Shown here: positions 1-8,095 of the stretch, in pieces | How positions within the stretch are numbered: position 1 is the first letter of the stretch | How the letters are laid out: each line of letters begins with the position of its first letter | NCBI RefSeq assembly: GCF_001049895.1 | Contig: NZ_CVPE01000006.1 | Location: 766,503-830,502 of the forward strand | DNA: 64,000 nucleotides | DNA from: Rubeoparvulum massiliense | Lineage (GTDB): Bacteria > Bacillota > Bacilli > Rubeoparvulales > Rubeoparvulaceae | Direction: 5' to 3' | Notes under the pieces: model-generated | Databases searched by the model: none | What the model was told of the DNA's origin: nothing | Seen by the model: the letters and a program-made list of their open reading frames with translations, nothing else | Program-made: the position numbers and the translations under genes

Positions 1-48
1 TATTATGCTGATGAGATTCTACCGCTCATCCCCATCTTCTGGAAATAG
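1..48 (+). CDS. 3' end of an unidentified gene (partial)
   Basis: Frame 1 is open from the first base to a TAG at 46-48 and encodes the last 15 residues of a protein, ending in LPLIPIFWK. A hairpin follows about 15 bases later, which supports a real gene end. The remnant is too short to assign a family or function. Confidence 0.5.
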   Translation, partial: YYADEILPLIPIFWK

Positions 49-62
49 GTTAAACCTTGATA

Positions 63-91
63 GAGCAGGCATATAGATGCCTGCTCTTCTT
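63..91 (+). terminator. Rho-independent terminator after the partial gene
   Basis: The inverted repeat GAGCAGGCAT/ATGCCTGCTC surrounds a four-base loop and is followed by a T-rich run (TTCTTCATTT). It closes the transcript of the partial gene and precedes the start of the next gene at 149. Confidence 0.7.
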
Positions 92-148
92 CATTTCCCA
101 ACACCATTGGATGTTAAGGATCATAGAATAAAAACGAGGTGAGGAGGG

Positions 149-490
149 ATGAAGCAAGGCAATAATGGAAATAGGAAGCGTAACAAGCAGGAAAACGAGA
201 AGCAAAATGAGAGCGGACAGGGCAAGCAAAATTGTACCTCTGATCATCCTTTCAAGCAGCTCCTCACCGGTAAAAAGATAGAGCTAGTCACCGCTGCTCT
301 TCTCATACAAGGGAAGCTGACCGTTGACCAAGTAGCACTGGATCGTAAAGGTGGCGTGACAGTGGCATTAGTAGGTCAATTTCAAAAGCAAGAGAGTAAG
401 AATACAACAGATCTCTTTAATTTCTTTGATAGCCATGGCAATATGACCATGGATGAGGTATTTGATGCACTAAAAAAGAAAGTTACGTAA
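149..490 (+). CDS. Hypothetical small basic protein
   Basis: The product has 113 residues and I do not recognise it. Residues 1-32 are very polar, rich in Asn, Lys, Gln and Glu, and probably disordered. From about residue 33 a compact region follows with a predicted helix (LVTAALLIQGKLTV), a Gly/Val-rich strand segment and an acidic C-terminal helix. There is no signal peptide or membrane segment. GAGGTG lies 7 bases before the ATG. A 39-residue hydrophobic ORF follows 12 bases downstream and may be co-transcribed. The clear start and tandem arrangement favour a real gene; function is unknown. Confidence 0.6.
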   Translation: MKQGNNGNRKRNKQENEKQNESGQGKQNCTSDHPFKQLLTGKKIELVTAALLIQGKLTVDQVALDRKGGVTVALVGQFQKQESKNTTDLFNFFDSHGNMTMDEVFDALKKKVT

Positions 491-502
491 GGGGTGTAGG
501 GT

Positions 503-622
503 ATGTCATCAATTGAGCCTGAACAATTGGCAGATGCCTTTTTCATTGTCCTTTTCTTATTACTAGCCATTTTCGGCGAAACTTCTCCTCCTGCAGTGGG
601 TGATGTAATTATTGAGCTATGA
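503..622 (+). CDS. Small hydrophobic protein (39 aa), hypothetical
   Basis: A short ORF begins at ATG 503 after the G-rich stretch AGGGGTGTAGGG and ends with TGA at 620-622. The predicted product is acidic at the N terminus, has one strongly hydrophobic helix around residues 12-25 (FFIVLFLLLAIFG), then a short Pro-containing tail. This is the layout of single-pass membrane microproteins common in spore formers. It sits 12 bases after the previous gene and its last 6 bases overlap the 3' end of the converging kinase gene. No family is recognised, and a chance ORF is possible. Confidence 0.45.
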   Translation: MSSIEPEQLADAFFIVLFLLLAIFGETSPPAVGDVIIEL

Positions 623-2251
623 GCCTTCCTCTTGAAGCATCCCGCGATCCTTCGTTTTGATCAGTGGTAAATAAAGACGAAATGTAGTTCCTACGCCTAA
701 TTCACTTTCAACCTCAAGATCTCCATCATGATCTTGAATAATTTTATATGAAATCGGTAGTCCAAGACCTGTTCCCTCTTCCTTTGTTGTATAAAAAGGG
801 TGAAAGATCTTCTCGGTCTCCTCCTTCGTCATCCCACGGCCTGTATCCGCGATTTCTACCATACCCTTTCCATTCTTCTCTCCTAAGCGGATCGTTAGGA
901 TCCCATTGGCCTCCATGGCATCTAAGCCATTTTTCACCAAGTTTAAAATCACTTGGACGATTTTATCTTTATCTACACACACCTCTAAGGAGTGTAGGGC
1001 TGGTTGAATCACTAATTCATGTCCTAGGTAGACGGCTTGGGAGAGCGTGAGCTGATGGACACGGTCTACACATTCTTGGAGTGTACAAAGGCGAAAGTTT
1101 TTTGGTGCTGGCTTTGAAAACTGTAGAAATTCTGAGGTTAATTGATTGATACGATTAATCTCAGCCATGATTACCCCATACCAGGGCTCGATTTGATACG
1201 AATTGGATTTGGCAATTTGTACAAATCCCTTGATGGCTGTTAGTGGATTACGAATCTCATGAGCCATACCAGCAGCTAGTTCCCCTACAACACGTAACTT
1301 TTCAGAGCGCTGCATATCTTCCTCACGCTTCAACCAGTTCGCCCGTTTCATTAAGAAAAGCTTCTGTTCTGTAATGGTGATCAATTCTTGCTTGTTATCC
1401 GCCTCTTCTGGAAAAAGCGTATATCCATAGGTGATAGGCATCCCCATGATCATCGGCGTTTCACTTTCGAGAATCGGGGCCAGTCGTTCTTCAAGATCAT
1501 CTTCTTCCATCACACGTAAGACCACTGCAAATTCGTCGCCCCCATACCGCGCAATGCAATAGGCCTCAGGAAAAAGCTTCGTTAATTGATTAGAAAAGTC
1601 CTTCAGTAGATGATTCACACCCTCAAAACCTTGCTCCATATTCAATGACTTAAGATTGGTACAATCAATGAAAAGTAGTACAAACCGAGTGTCTCGCTCA
1701 ATGAGTCGATTTAAGCGCTGGTGTAAAGAAGCAAAATTAAGTAAGCCGGTGAGTGCATCATGGGTAAATAGATGATGATTCTCTTCCTTTACCTCAATAT
1801 TCTCTTTAATAATTCTCTTAAGATAGTGGTGAAAGCTAATATACCAGATAAATAGGATCAGCTGCATAAAAAGTGTAAGTGGATGAAAAAGATGAGAAGT
1901 ATCACTAATGAAGGTTATCAGTAAGTAGAGAAGTAGATGAAGGATGGCGAGCTTCCATAAGGGTATTTTTAACCTGAATTCCATCGTCAGCTTACTCATC
2001 ATAAATAAATAGAGGAGTATAACCGCTTCGTTTTGGACCATATAGTGAAAGAGGACAAGAAGAAGGTATGAACTCCAATAAAACCAAGTATGTTTCTTTT
2101 CTAGGAGTAAGCTTCCCACGAATAAAGGCATAATCAACCAAAGGTACTCCCCATATCGAATCCAAGTATGACCATAAGAAAGGGAAACCAAGTAAATCGA
2201 GAAAAGGACAATACTAACACGAACAAACAAGCTAATCACTCCGTTATTCAA
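617..2251 (-). CDS. Membrane sensor histidine kinase with internal GGDEF-like domain
   Basis: The 544-residue protein has about five or six N-terminal membrane helices (residues 5-145), a GGDEF-like domain (about 160-300) and a kinase core. The GGDEF signature itself is present (RYGGDEF, 236-241), but the usual nucleotide-binding ND..GH segment is replaced by NMEQGFEG, so cyclase activity is doubtful. The HisKA motif AHEIRNPLTAIKGF places the phosphoacceptor at His331. N-box (NLVKNGLDAM), G1 (DTGRGM) and G2 (GTGLGLPIS) motifs complete the HATPase_c domain. The kinase part resembles orphan sporulation kinases of the KinA/KinB type. No response regulator gene is adjacent. Signal and partner are unknown. 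Confidence 0.85.
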   Translation of the reverse strand: MNNGVISLFVRVSIVLFSIYLVSLSYGHTWIRYGEYLWLIMPLFVGSLLLEKKHTWFYWSSYLLLVLFHYMVQNEAVILLYLFMMSKLTMEFRLKIPLWKLAILHLLLYLLITFISDTSHLFHPLTLFMQLILFIWYISFHHYLKRIIKENIEVKEENHHLFTHDALTGLLNFASLHQRLNRLIERDTRFVLLFIDCTNLKSLNMEQGFEGVNHLLKDFSNQLTKLFPEAYCIARYGGDEFAVVLRVMEEDDLEERLAPILESETPMIMGMPITYGYTLFPEEADNKQELITITEQKLFLMKRANWLKREEDMQRSEKLRVVGELAAGMAHEIRNPLTAIKGFVQIAKSNSYQIEPWYGVIMAEINRINQLTSEFLQFSKPAPKNFRLCTLQECVDRVHQLTLSQAVYLGHELVIQPALHSLEVCVDKDKIVQVILNLVKNGLDAMEANGILTIRLGEKNGKGMVEIADTGRGMTKEETEKIFHPFYTTKEEGTGLGLPISYKIIQDHDGDLEVESELGVGTTFRLYLPLIKTKDRGMLQEEGS

Positions 2252-2437
2252 ACAGAATCTAACTTTGATTCAATGCCATCATCTCTTTACATAATATTTT
2301 TTACTACTAACATAATACAAGAAAGCTGGTGCTTTTTCCTCCTTTTAAGTTAGATTTTTCTATATTTTTCTTACTGAACCCTTCCTATCTATCAGCACAG
2401 TACAGCATTGCTTTTTTAAATAAGTATATTCTTATGA

Positions 2438-2467
2438 AAAAAGGGTAGCCAATAGGCCACCCTTTTT
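2438..2467. terminator. Bidirectional terminator
   Basis: The hairpin AAGGGTAGCC...GGCCACCCTT has A-rich and T-rich flanks, so on the minus strand it ends in a T run just downstream of the nucleotidase stop codon. The rest of the 2252-2488 gap is AT-rich and holds no convincing ORF; it presumably carries the promoter of the kinase gene. Confidence 0.75.
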
Positions 2468-2488
2468 GATTTCTAACTCAAGCTCGCA

Positions 2489-4309
2489 TTATTTAGCAGG
2501 AACGAATAACTGCTGACCTGGGAAAATGAGATGTGGATTCTTCAGATTATTCCACTTAGCTAGCTCTTGCCATGTGGTACCAAAGGAATGAGCAATCTTC
2601 CAAAGCACATCGCCAGATTTAATAATATAGGTCTGCTTCTTCACCTCTGGCTTACTTGGTTGCTCTACTGTAGATGCAGCAGGCTGTTCAACAGTAGGTT
2701 GGTCAACTACTGGCTGCTCCACTGGTGCAGGCTCTGTGACAGGAGCATCCACAACAGGCTCTTCCTTCACCTCATTGTTGATCACAGTAACTGGTGAATC
2801 AGCCAATTGGAGGCTCTCCTGTTTCCCTAAGTAGGCAATCACTGCTTCATCCAATGCAGGATGCTCACTTAATAATGGAGAGTCACCCAACATTGTATAT
2901 CCATCTCCACCATATGCCATGAAGTCATTGGTTGCAAGGAGATACTCTTTATTTACATCTAATGGCTCACCATTCACGGTAATCTCTACAATCCGAGAGC
3001 CAGCTGGCTTGGATGCATCAAAGGTATATTTCATCCCACCAACTTGGGGGAAAGCACCTTTCGTTGCAGGATAATCAGAGATCCCATGCTCTAGTGCTGC
3101 TAGAATATCTGCACCTTTTACCTTTTTGGAAACAATATAGTTCCCAAAGGGTAGAACTGTTTGGACTTGCCCCATGGTAATTTCACCAGGCTCAATGGAA
3201 GCACGGATTCCACCACCATTGGTAATAGCCACTTCAGCACCTGTTAAATCGAGCATTGCATCAGTGATCAAGGTACCAAGATTGGTTTGGCTGGTCCGAA
3301 CCAATTCTCGTGTCCCTTCAAGGTGAACATCAAGCTTCCCAACTACCTTGGAAGTTATCTCTTTCTGTGCTTCCTGTGTTTCTTCAATGAGAGCTTTTAC
3401 CTCAGGATCCACTGCCACGTCAGCAGTCTCTTCCTTGGTAATTAGTTTTCCTACTTTGTTGACTAATTTCTTATCTTGGAATGTTAAGGTGACTACACCT
3501 AAATTATTGCCATAGTATCCAGCCTGAACAAGTAAAGCATCACCAATGTTCTCATTGAGCTCTTGATGACTATGTCCGTCTACGATCACATCGATCCCTT
3601 TTACTTTCTCTGCAACCATTTTACTGGTCACTTCGCTGGATTCATCAGCACCCAAATGTACGAGGGCAATGATCACATCAGCTTTACCTTCTAGTTCCTT
3701 CACCATCGCTTCAGCTTTGGCAACTGGATCAGTAAACTCCACACCTTCTACATTCTTGGGATGAGTCTTCGTTTTGGTCTCTGGTGTTGATAAGCCAAAA
3801 ATGGCTACCTTAATACCATCCAGCTCTTTGATCACATAAGGAGTGAGGAGTGACTTCCCATCCTTCTCCACATTCGCACCCAATACAGGGAAGTTAGCTA
3901 CTTTTGTCAATTCTAGTAAGCGTTCATAACCATAATTAAAATCATGATTCCCAGCAGTTAGTGCATCATAACCAAGAGCATTGTAGAAGCGAACGATGCT
4001 CTCACCACGTTCAATGGTAGCGATTGTTTGACCATGAATAGCATCACCAGCATCTAAGAGTAAGAGATTTGGATTCTCCTCCCGATACTGCTTCACCAAG
4101 GTTGCTACCTTAGATAAGCCAATCTCATCATTGCCTAGACCCACTCGTGCATGCACATCATTGGTATGTAAGATCGTGATTGTAGTCTCTGCTTTCGCAT
4201 CTGGAGTTGCTTCAGCAGCTGCATTCAACCCAGTAAAGGTGAATACCAATGCAAGTGCTAGCAAGCTTGTTAGAGCTCTTTTTAGCCAAAGTTGCATCTT
4301 CATTCTCAT
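2489..4309 (-). CDS. Secreted 5'-nucleotidase (UshA-like) with C-terminal LysM domain
   Basis: The product (606 aa) has a Sec signal peptide (about residues 1-33, cleavage after an Ala-rich stretch). A calcineurin-type metallophosphoesterase domain follows, with the metal ligands of the family visible: HTNDVHA, DAGDAIHG, AGNHDFNYG, VHLGAD and DGHSHQE. The 5'-nucleotidase C-terminal domain contains TNGGGIRASI and the substrate-clamp region. A Pro/Val/Glu-rich linker leads to one LysM repeat (about 560-606, starting YIIKSGDVLWKIA), which binds peptidoglycan. It should release phosphate and nucleosides from nucleotides outside the cell while held in the wall. Exact substrate range cannot be read from sequence. 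Confidence 0.9.
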   Translation of the reverse strand: MRMKMQLWLKRALTSLLALALVFTFTGLNAAAEATPDAKAETTITILHTNDVHARVGLGNDEIGLSKVATLVKQYREENPNLLLLDAGDAIHGQTIATIERGESIVRFYNALGYDALTAGNHDFNYGYERLLELTKVANFPVLGANVEKDGKSLLTPYVIKELDGIKVAIFGLSTPETKTKTHPKNVEGVEFTDPVAKAEAMVKELEGKADVIIALVHLGADESSEVTSKMVAEKVKGIDVIVDGHSHQELNENIGDALLVQAGYYGNNLGVVTLTFQDKKLVNKVGKLITKEETADVAVDPEVKALIEETQEAQKEITSKVVGKLDVHLEGTRELVRTSQTNLGTLITDAMLDLTGAEVAITNGGGIRASIEPGEITMGQVQTVLPFGNYIVSKKVKGADILAALEHGISDYPATKGAFPQVGGMKYTFDASKPAGSRIVEITVNGEPLDVNKEYLLATNDFMAYGGDGYTMLGDSPLLSEHPALDEAVIAYLGKQESLQLADSPVTVINNEVKEEPVVDAPVTEPAPVEQPVVDQPTVEQPAASTVEQPSKPEVKKQTYIIKSGDVLWKIAHSFGTTWQELAKWNNLKNPHLIFPGQQLFVPAK

Positions 4310-4534
4310 TTTTTCCTCCTTCTATATTTTTTTATTTCAATATAGAATCATAGATTTTTCACCTATCATTCCATATCGAAGACGAAGTGGAAATCTTACC
4401 TATTACCATCATAAGAGTCTCACTTCCACTCTGTCAATATCTGGCTACATTAGAAAAATCAATGATGAATAATTCTCAAAATTGCATACAATGTAAAGAG
4501 TTTAATTGGTCCATATGGAAAAGGAGTGAAATAG

Positions 4535-5653
4535 ATGCCTTTATTCTGTTTAGGCGTCATTGTATACATACGACAGGGACGGTTTGAAGAGGGCTCGGAA
4601 CGAAGATACTTTCAGGAGATGACACGCTTAGGTCAAACCTTAGGGATCAATTTAATCTTTCTCCCTCCATGGCAAAAACGAAACCTAGATGGGAAATTGA
4701 TGGGCTTTCGCTATTTACTTAACGAAAAACGTTGGTCAAGTGGTGACTACTCCCGACCCCAACTCTTATTAGATCGTTATCGCGTGTTACGGTCACCACT
4801 ATTTCACCATTACCTGCGTTTTCGTAAGGAGATCAAAATCCCCATCCTTAACAATCGGATGGGGAACAAATGGCTCGTTCATCGGATCCTCAGTGCTGAT
4901 CAGGAGATGGTCTCTCACTTACCAGAGACCCACTTAATTGAGTCCTCTCAGCAACTGATCCAAATGATGCAACATCATCGTAGGCTCTTTATCAAGCCCA
5001 TCAATGGAACAGGTGGTCGCCATATTCTCCAGGTTAGCAAGCAAGCTTCGCACTTCAGCATTCATGGACGGAGCGGAACAAACTCACTCATCCATTATCC
5101 TGTAGTCCATTCAGCACATTTACTTTCCCTGCTTCGTCACCTACTCCCACGGGAACGAAAATTTATCGTACAACAAGGGATCAATCTTGGCTTACTGCCA
5201 CGCTCTGTGATCGATTTTCGCTTATTACTACAGAAGGATGGCCAAGGAGAATGGAAGGAGACAGCAATCATCGGCAAGGTTGCGCCACACTCTCATGTCA
5301 CAACCAACCTTCATGGCGGTGGAAGAGCCATGTGGGCTGATCAGTTCCTCAAGCGCCACTTCACAGCTGAGCAATACCACCATATTCGTGTACAATTACA
5401 ACGGTTAGGAGTGAAGATTCCCCTTCTTCTGGAAAACCATTTTGGCTCCCTTGTGGAGCTCGGGGTGGATGTAGGAATTGATGTGAATGGACACTGTTGG
5501 ATTATTGAGGTGAATCCAAAGCCTGGTCGTGTGATCCTTCAACGGATGGGGCGTTCTATCTACGAGAAAACCACACTCCATCCCCTTCTCTATGCTCGCT
5601 ATGCTTATGAGAATTTAATGGAGTCAGAAGATAGGAACATTACCGATGAATAG
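4535..5653 (+). CDS. YheC/YheD family ATP-grasp protein
   Basis: This 372-residue protein matches the YheC/YheD group, called endospore coat-associated in Bacillus. Visible features are an N-terminal segment with GVIVYIRQGRFEEG, the NKW motif (MGNKWLVHR), the ATP-grasp phosphate-binding segment FIKPINGTGGRHI and a metal-binding C-terminal motif (IIEVNPKPGR) that supplies ATP/Mg ligands. ATP-grasp enzymes ligate a carboxylate to an amine or thiol; the substrates of this group are not established. AAAAGGAG precedes the ATG at good spacing. The gene stands alone between divergent and convergent neighbours. A second family member lies at 49812. Confidence 0.85.
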   Translation: MPLFCLGVIVYIRQGRFEEGSERRYFQEMTRLGQTLGINLIFLPPWQKRNLDGKLMGFRYLLNEKRWSSGDYSRPQLLLDRYRVLRSPLFHHYLRFRKEIKIPILNNRMGNKWLVHRILSADQEMVSHLPETHLIESSQQLIQMMQHHRRLFIKPINGTGGRHILQVSKQASHFSIHGRSGTNSLIHYPVVHSAHLLSLLRHLLPRERKFIVQQGINLGLLPRSVIDFRLLLQKDGQGEWKETAIIGKVAPHSHVTTNLHGGGRAMWADQFLKRHFTAEQYHHIRVQLQRLGVKIPLLLENHFGSLVELGVDVGIDVNGHCWIIEVNPKPGRVILQRMGRSIYEKTTLHPLLYARYAYENLMESEDRNITDE

Positions 5654-5655
5654 AT

Positions 5656-5683
5656 AAAACGGGGCCATCGTAGCCCCGTTTTA
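5656..5683. terminator. Bidirectional terminator
   Basis: The palindrome AAAACGGGGC...GCCCCGTTTT sits between two converging genes. Its flanking A and T runs allow termination in both directions, and its far arm touches the stop codon of the ABC permease gene. Confidence 0.85.
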
Positions 5684-6514
5684 ATGTGGTCTTCTTCCCC
5701 TTGATTTGACAATGGAAAAGTCCGCCTTATTAAATTGAATCGTCGCAAGACTGAAAAAGATCAAACCGATAGCGAGAATAATCCACATCCCCATCAAGGG
5801 TGTAATCACCCAGCCACTTACATCGAATGCCACACCCATCCGCACAAGCTCATCGGTAGAAACATCACTGAGGCCCAATGAAATATAGCGGAAAATAGAG
5901 GTGGTATAGGTCAATGGATTGAGAAAAACCACTGGATTCAAAAAGGCAGGTAATACTGTGGTTGGGATATATGCCCCCGATAGAAAGGTTAATGGTAAAA
6001 CCACGATCGAGATTAATAGTTGAAAGGTTGTAGATGACTTCGCCAAGGTTGCAAGAAAAAGTCCAATGGAAGCGAAGGTAACTCCAACGAGTAGCATAAC
6101 CAGGATCATCTCAACAAATTGAAGGAGAGTAAGGGTCAAACCCATAAATAACGCCACAATCACAACAATGATCCCTTGTAATAGCGCAATGGTTGCAGAA
6201 GAGAGAATCTGCCCTACAGAAATTTGCCAGCGTTGAATAGGGGCCACAATAATTTCCCGCATGAAACCACTCGCCACATCATCAATTGTATTCATGGAAT
6301 TGTTCAGCGCAGCTTGGAAGACAGTCATAATAATTATTCCTGAGATGAGATAGGTGATTGGATTTTCCACGATGCCTTTAATGGTAGACTCCATCACAAA
6401 GGAAAAGATGAATAAAAAAAAGAATGACATAAAAATCGTAAAGAATAAACGCATTCTATCCCGCACGAAGTTCTTCATATTACGTATCCAGATTGCTTTA
6501 ATCGCTCGCATCAT
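5681..6514 (-). CDS. ABC-2 type export permease (DrrB-like)
   Basis: The 277-residue protein has six hydrophobic membrane segments, with the first at about residues 23-42, the layout of ABC-2 exporter permeases. The segment following the fourth helix (FLSGAYIPTTVLP) resembles the conserved ABC-2 motif near the fifth helix. Its start lies one base after the stop of the ATPase gene, so the two are translationally coupled and should form one exporter. Substrates of this group include drugs, polyketides, lipids or cell-surface polymers; the adjacent MarR regulator makes an antimicrobial or hydrophobic toxin more likely, but that is an inference. Confidence 0.85.
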   Translation of the reverse strand: MMRAIKAIWIRNMKNFVRDRMRLFFTIFMSFFFLFIFSFVMESTIKGIVENPITYLISGIIIMTVFQAALNNSMNTIDDVASGFMREIIVAPIQRWQISVGQILSSATIALLQGIIVVIVALFMGLTLTLLQFVEMILVMLLVGVTFASIGLFLATLAKSSTTFQLLISIVVLPLTFLSGAYIPTTVLPAFLNPVVFLNPLTYTTSIFRYISLGLSDVSTDELVRMGVAFDVSGWVITPLMGMWIILAIGLIFFSLATIQFNKADFSIVKSRGRRPH

Positions 6515-6515
6515 C

Positions 6516-7442
6516 CTACCCCCTAATCTCCCGACCTGTAATATTCAAGAATACATCGTTTAATGTACCCTTATTCACCTCAAGGTCCAAAATGGAATCC
6601 TTAAACTGTGTGATCAGATCTAGTCCGCTCGATAAAGTAGGCGGATAGATGGTGTAGTATTCATTCTTCAATATAAATTCCAGTTCATGCTCATGGAGAT
6701 ATGCTTCCAATGGATCATGTGAAGCTACCTTCAGCTTGATACTATCCTTTGTATACTTCTCCTTAAGTCCTGTGGCTGTATCATAGGCTACGATTTTACC
6801 ATGATCCATGATCGCAATCTTATCGCAAATTTCCGCTTCATCCATATAGTGAGTTGTTAAAAAGATGGTGATATTCTGCTCCTTCTGTAGCTTGGTAATA
6901 TAGCCCCAGATATTCGCCCGAGTCTGCGGATCAAGACCTGTTGTAGGCTCATCTAGAAAGAGCACACGAGGAAAGTGGACAAGACCACGGGCGATCTCGA
7001 CTCGTCGTTTCATCCCACCTGATAATGCTCCCACCGTGGAGTTTCGCCAGTCGACTAAATCTACCAAGTCTAAAACAAAGTCGATGCGCTCTTTCACCTT
7101 CTGCTCTGGCACCTGATAAAAATCACAATGGAGCTTTAGATTCTCTTCGATGGTTAAACGAGTATCCAATGTAGATTCTTGAAAGACAATCCCTATATCC
7201 TTGCGTACCAAGGCCTTCTGCTCCGCCACATCATGCCCATTGATCCGCATCTCTCCTTCTGTCTTTTCAATGATGGTGCAAAGGGTATTAATGGTTGTTG
7301 ATTTTCCTGCTCCATTGGGGCCAAGAAATGCAAAAATCGTTCCTTCCTCCACATCAAAAGAGATATGATCAACGGCAGTAAAATCGCCATACTGCTTGGT
7401 AAAATTACGTACCTCAATGATGTTATTGGTCAACACGCTCAC
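6516..7442 (-). CDS. ABC exporter ATP-binding protein (DrrA-like)
   Basis: The product (308 aa) contains Walker A (GPNGAGKST), Q-loop (VFQES), ABC signature (LSGGMKRRVEIARG), Walker B (VLFLDEPTTGLD) and the H-loop (TTHYMDEAE). A C-terminal extension of about 80 residues ends in NDVFLNITGREIRG, the C-terminal region typical of daunorubicin-resistance type ATPases. It energises the permease encoded just downstream. The gene is divergent from a MarR-family regulator, with a shared promoter region at 7443-7600. Confidence 0.9.
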   Translation of the reverse strand: MSVLTNNIIEVRNFTKQYGDFTAVDHISFDVEEGTIFAFLGPNGAGKSTTINTLCTIIEKTEGEMRINGHDVAEQKALVRKDIGIVFQESTLDTRLTIEENLKLHCDFYQVPEQKVKERIDFVLDLVDLVDWRNSTVGALSGGMKRRVEIARGLVHFPRVLFLDEPTTGLDPQTRANIWGYITKLQKEQNITIFLTTHYMDEAEICDKIAIMDHGKIVAYDTATGLKEKYTKDSIKLKVASHDPLEAYLHEHELEFILKNEYYTIYPPTLSSGLDLITQFKDSILDLEVNKGTLNDVFLNITGREIRG

Positions 7443-7600
7443 CTCTACATCTCTACCATCCTCATAATGCCCTGCAAAATGAGGACGAATATGTTATAAT
7501 TGAACAACAGTTATTCTATCATAACCATTTAAAGAAGGAAAGTAGCCAAGTTCTATTTTTCATTTTTCTACCCATGTAAATGTTGCTAAGGAGGATAAAT

Positions 7601-8053
7601 ATGAGTACGAAGCTCGATAATATCGTGGTGAATATGCTCACCATCTTCCCTTTGATCAATAAGCGACTATTTCACCCCATGACGTGCTTACAAGAGACCG
7701 ATTTAACACCAACTCATCTTCATATTCTAATTACCCTTGACAAAATAGGCCCTATCCATACCACAGAATTGGGCAATCGTCTCTCCATCTTAAAATCCAA
7801 TCTAACACCGCTCATTAATAAGTTGATTCAGCATGGGCTCGTGGAGCGCATCCATTCTACGAAGGATCGGCGTTATATCTTCTTACAGATAACAGAAAAG
7901 GGACATCAACTGCTAATTGAAAAAAAGCAAAGCATGCAAAACAGTTTAAAAATAAAGCTATCTGTACTGGATGAGGTAGATTTAGAGGAGCTTGACCGAT
8001 CACTTCAGGCTATCAACTCCATTCTCTCCAAGCTACAAACTGACCAGAAATAA
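7601..8053 (+). CDS. MarR family transcriptional regulator
   Basis: The 150-residue protein has the MarR winged-helix layout: an N-terminal dimerisation helix, a helix-turn-helix around residues 50-75 (TTELGNRLSILKSNLTPLINKL) and the wing with the conserved DRR motif (STKDRRYIFLQITEKG). The ATG at 7601 is preferred over the TTG at 7580 because AAGGAGG lies 5 bases upstream of it. It most likely represses or senses ligands for the divergently transcribed ABC exporter. The ligand is unknown. Confidence 0.88.
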   Translation: MSTKLDNIVVNMLTIFPLINKRLFHPMTCLQETDLTPTHLHILITLDKIGPIHTTELGNRLSILKSNLTPLINKLIQHGLVERIHSTKDRRYIFLQITEKGHQLLIEKKQSMQNSLKIKLSVLDEVDLEELDRSLQAINSILSKLQTDQK

Positions 8054-8054
8054 T

Positions 8055-8090
8055 GAAGAAGAGTGATGTCTATTTCGCATCACTCTTCTT
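8055..8090 (+). terminator. Terminator of the marR-type gene
   Basis: A long inverted repeat, AAGAAGAGTGATG/CATCACTCTTCTT, with a nine-base loop follows the stop codon directly. Complementary-strand flanks are less T-rich, but it also lies just beyond the stop of the converging BtuD-CbiZ gene and could serve both. Confidence 0.75.
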
Positions 8091-8095
8091 TCGAC

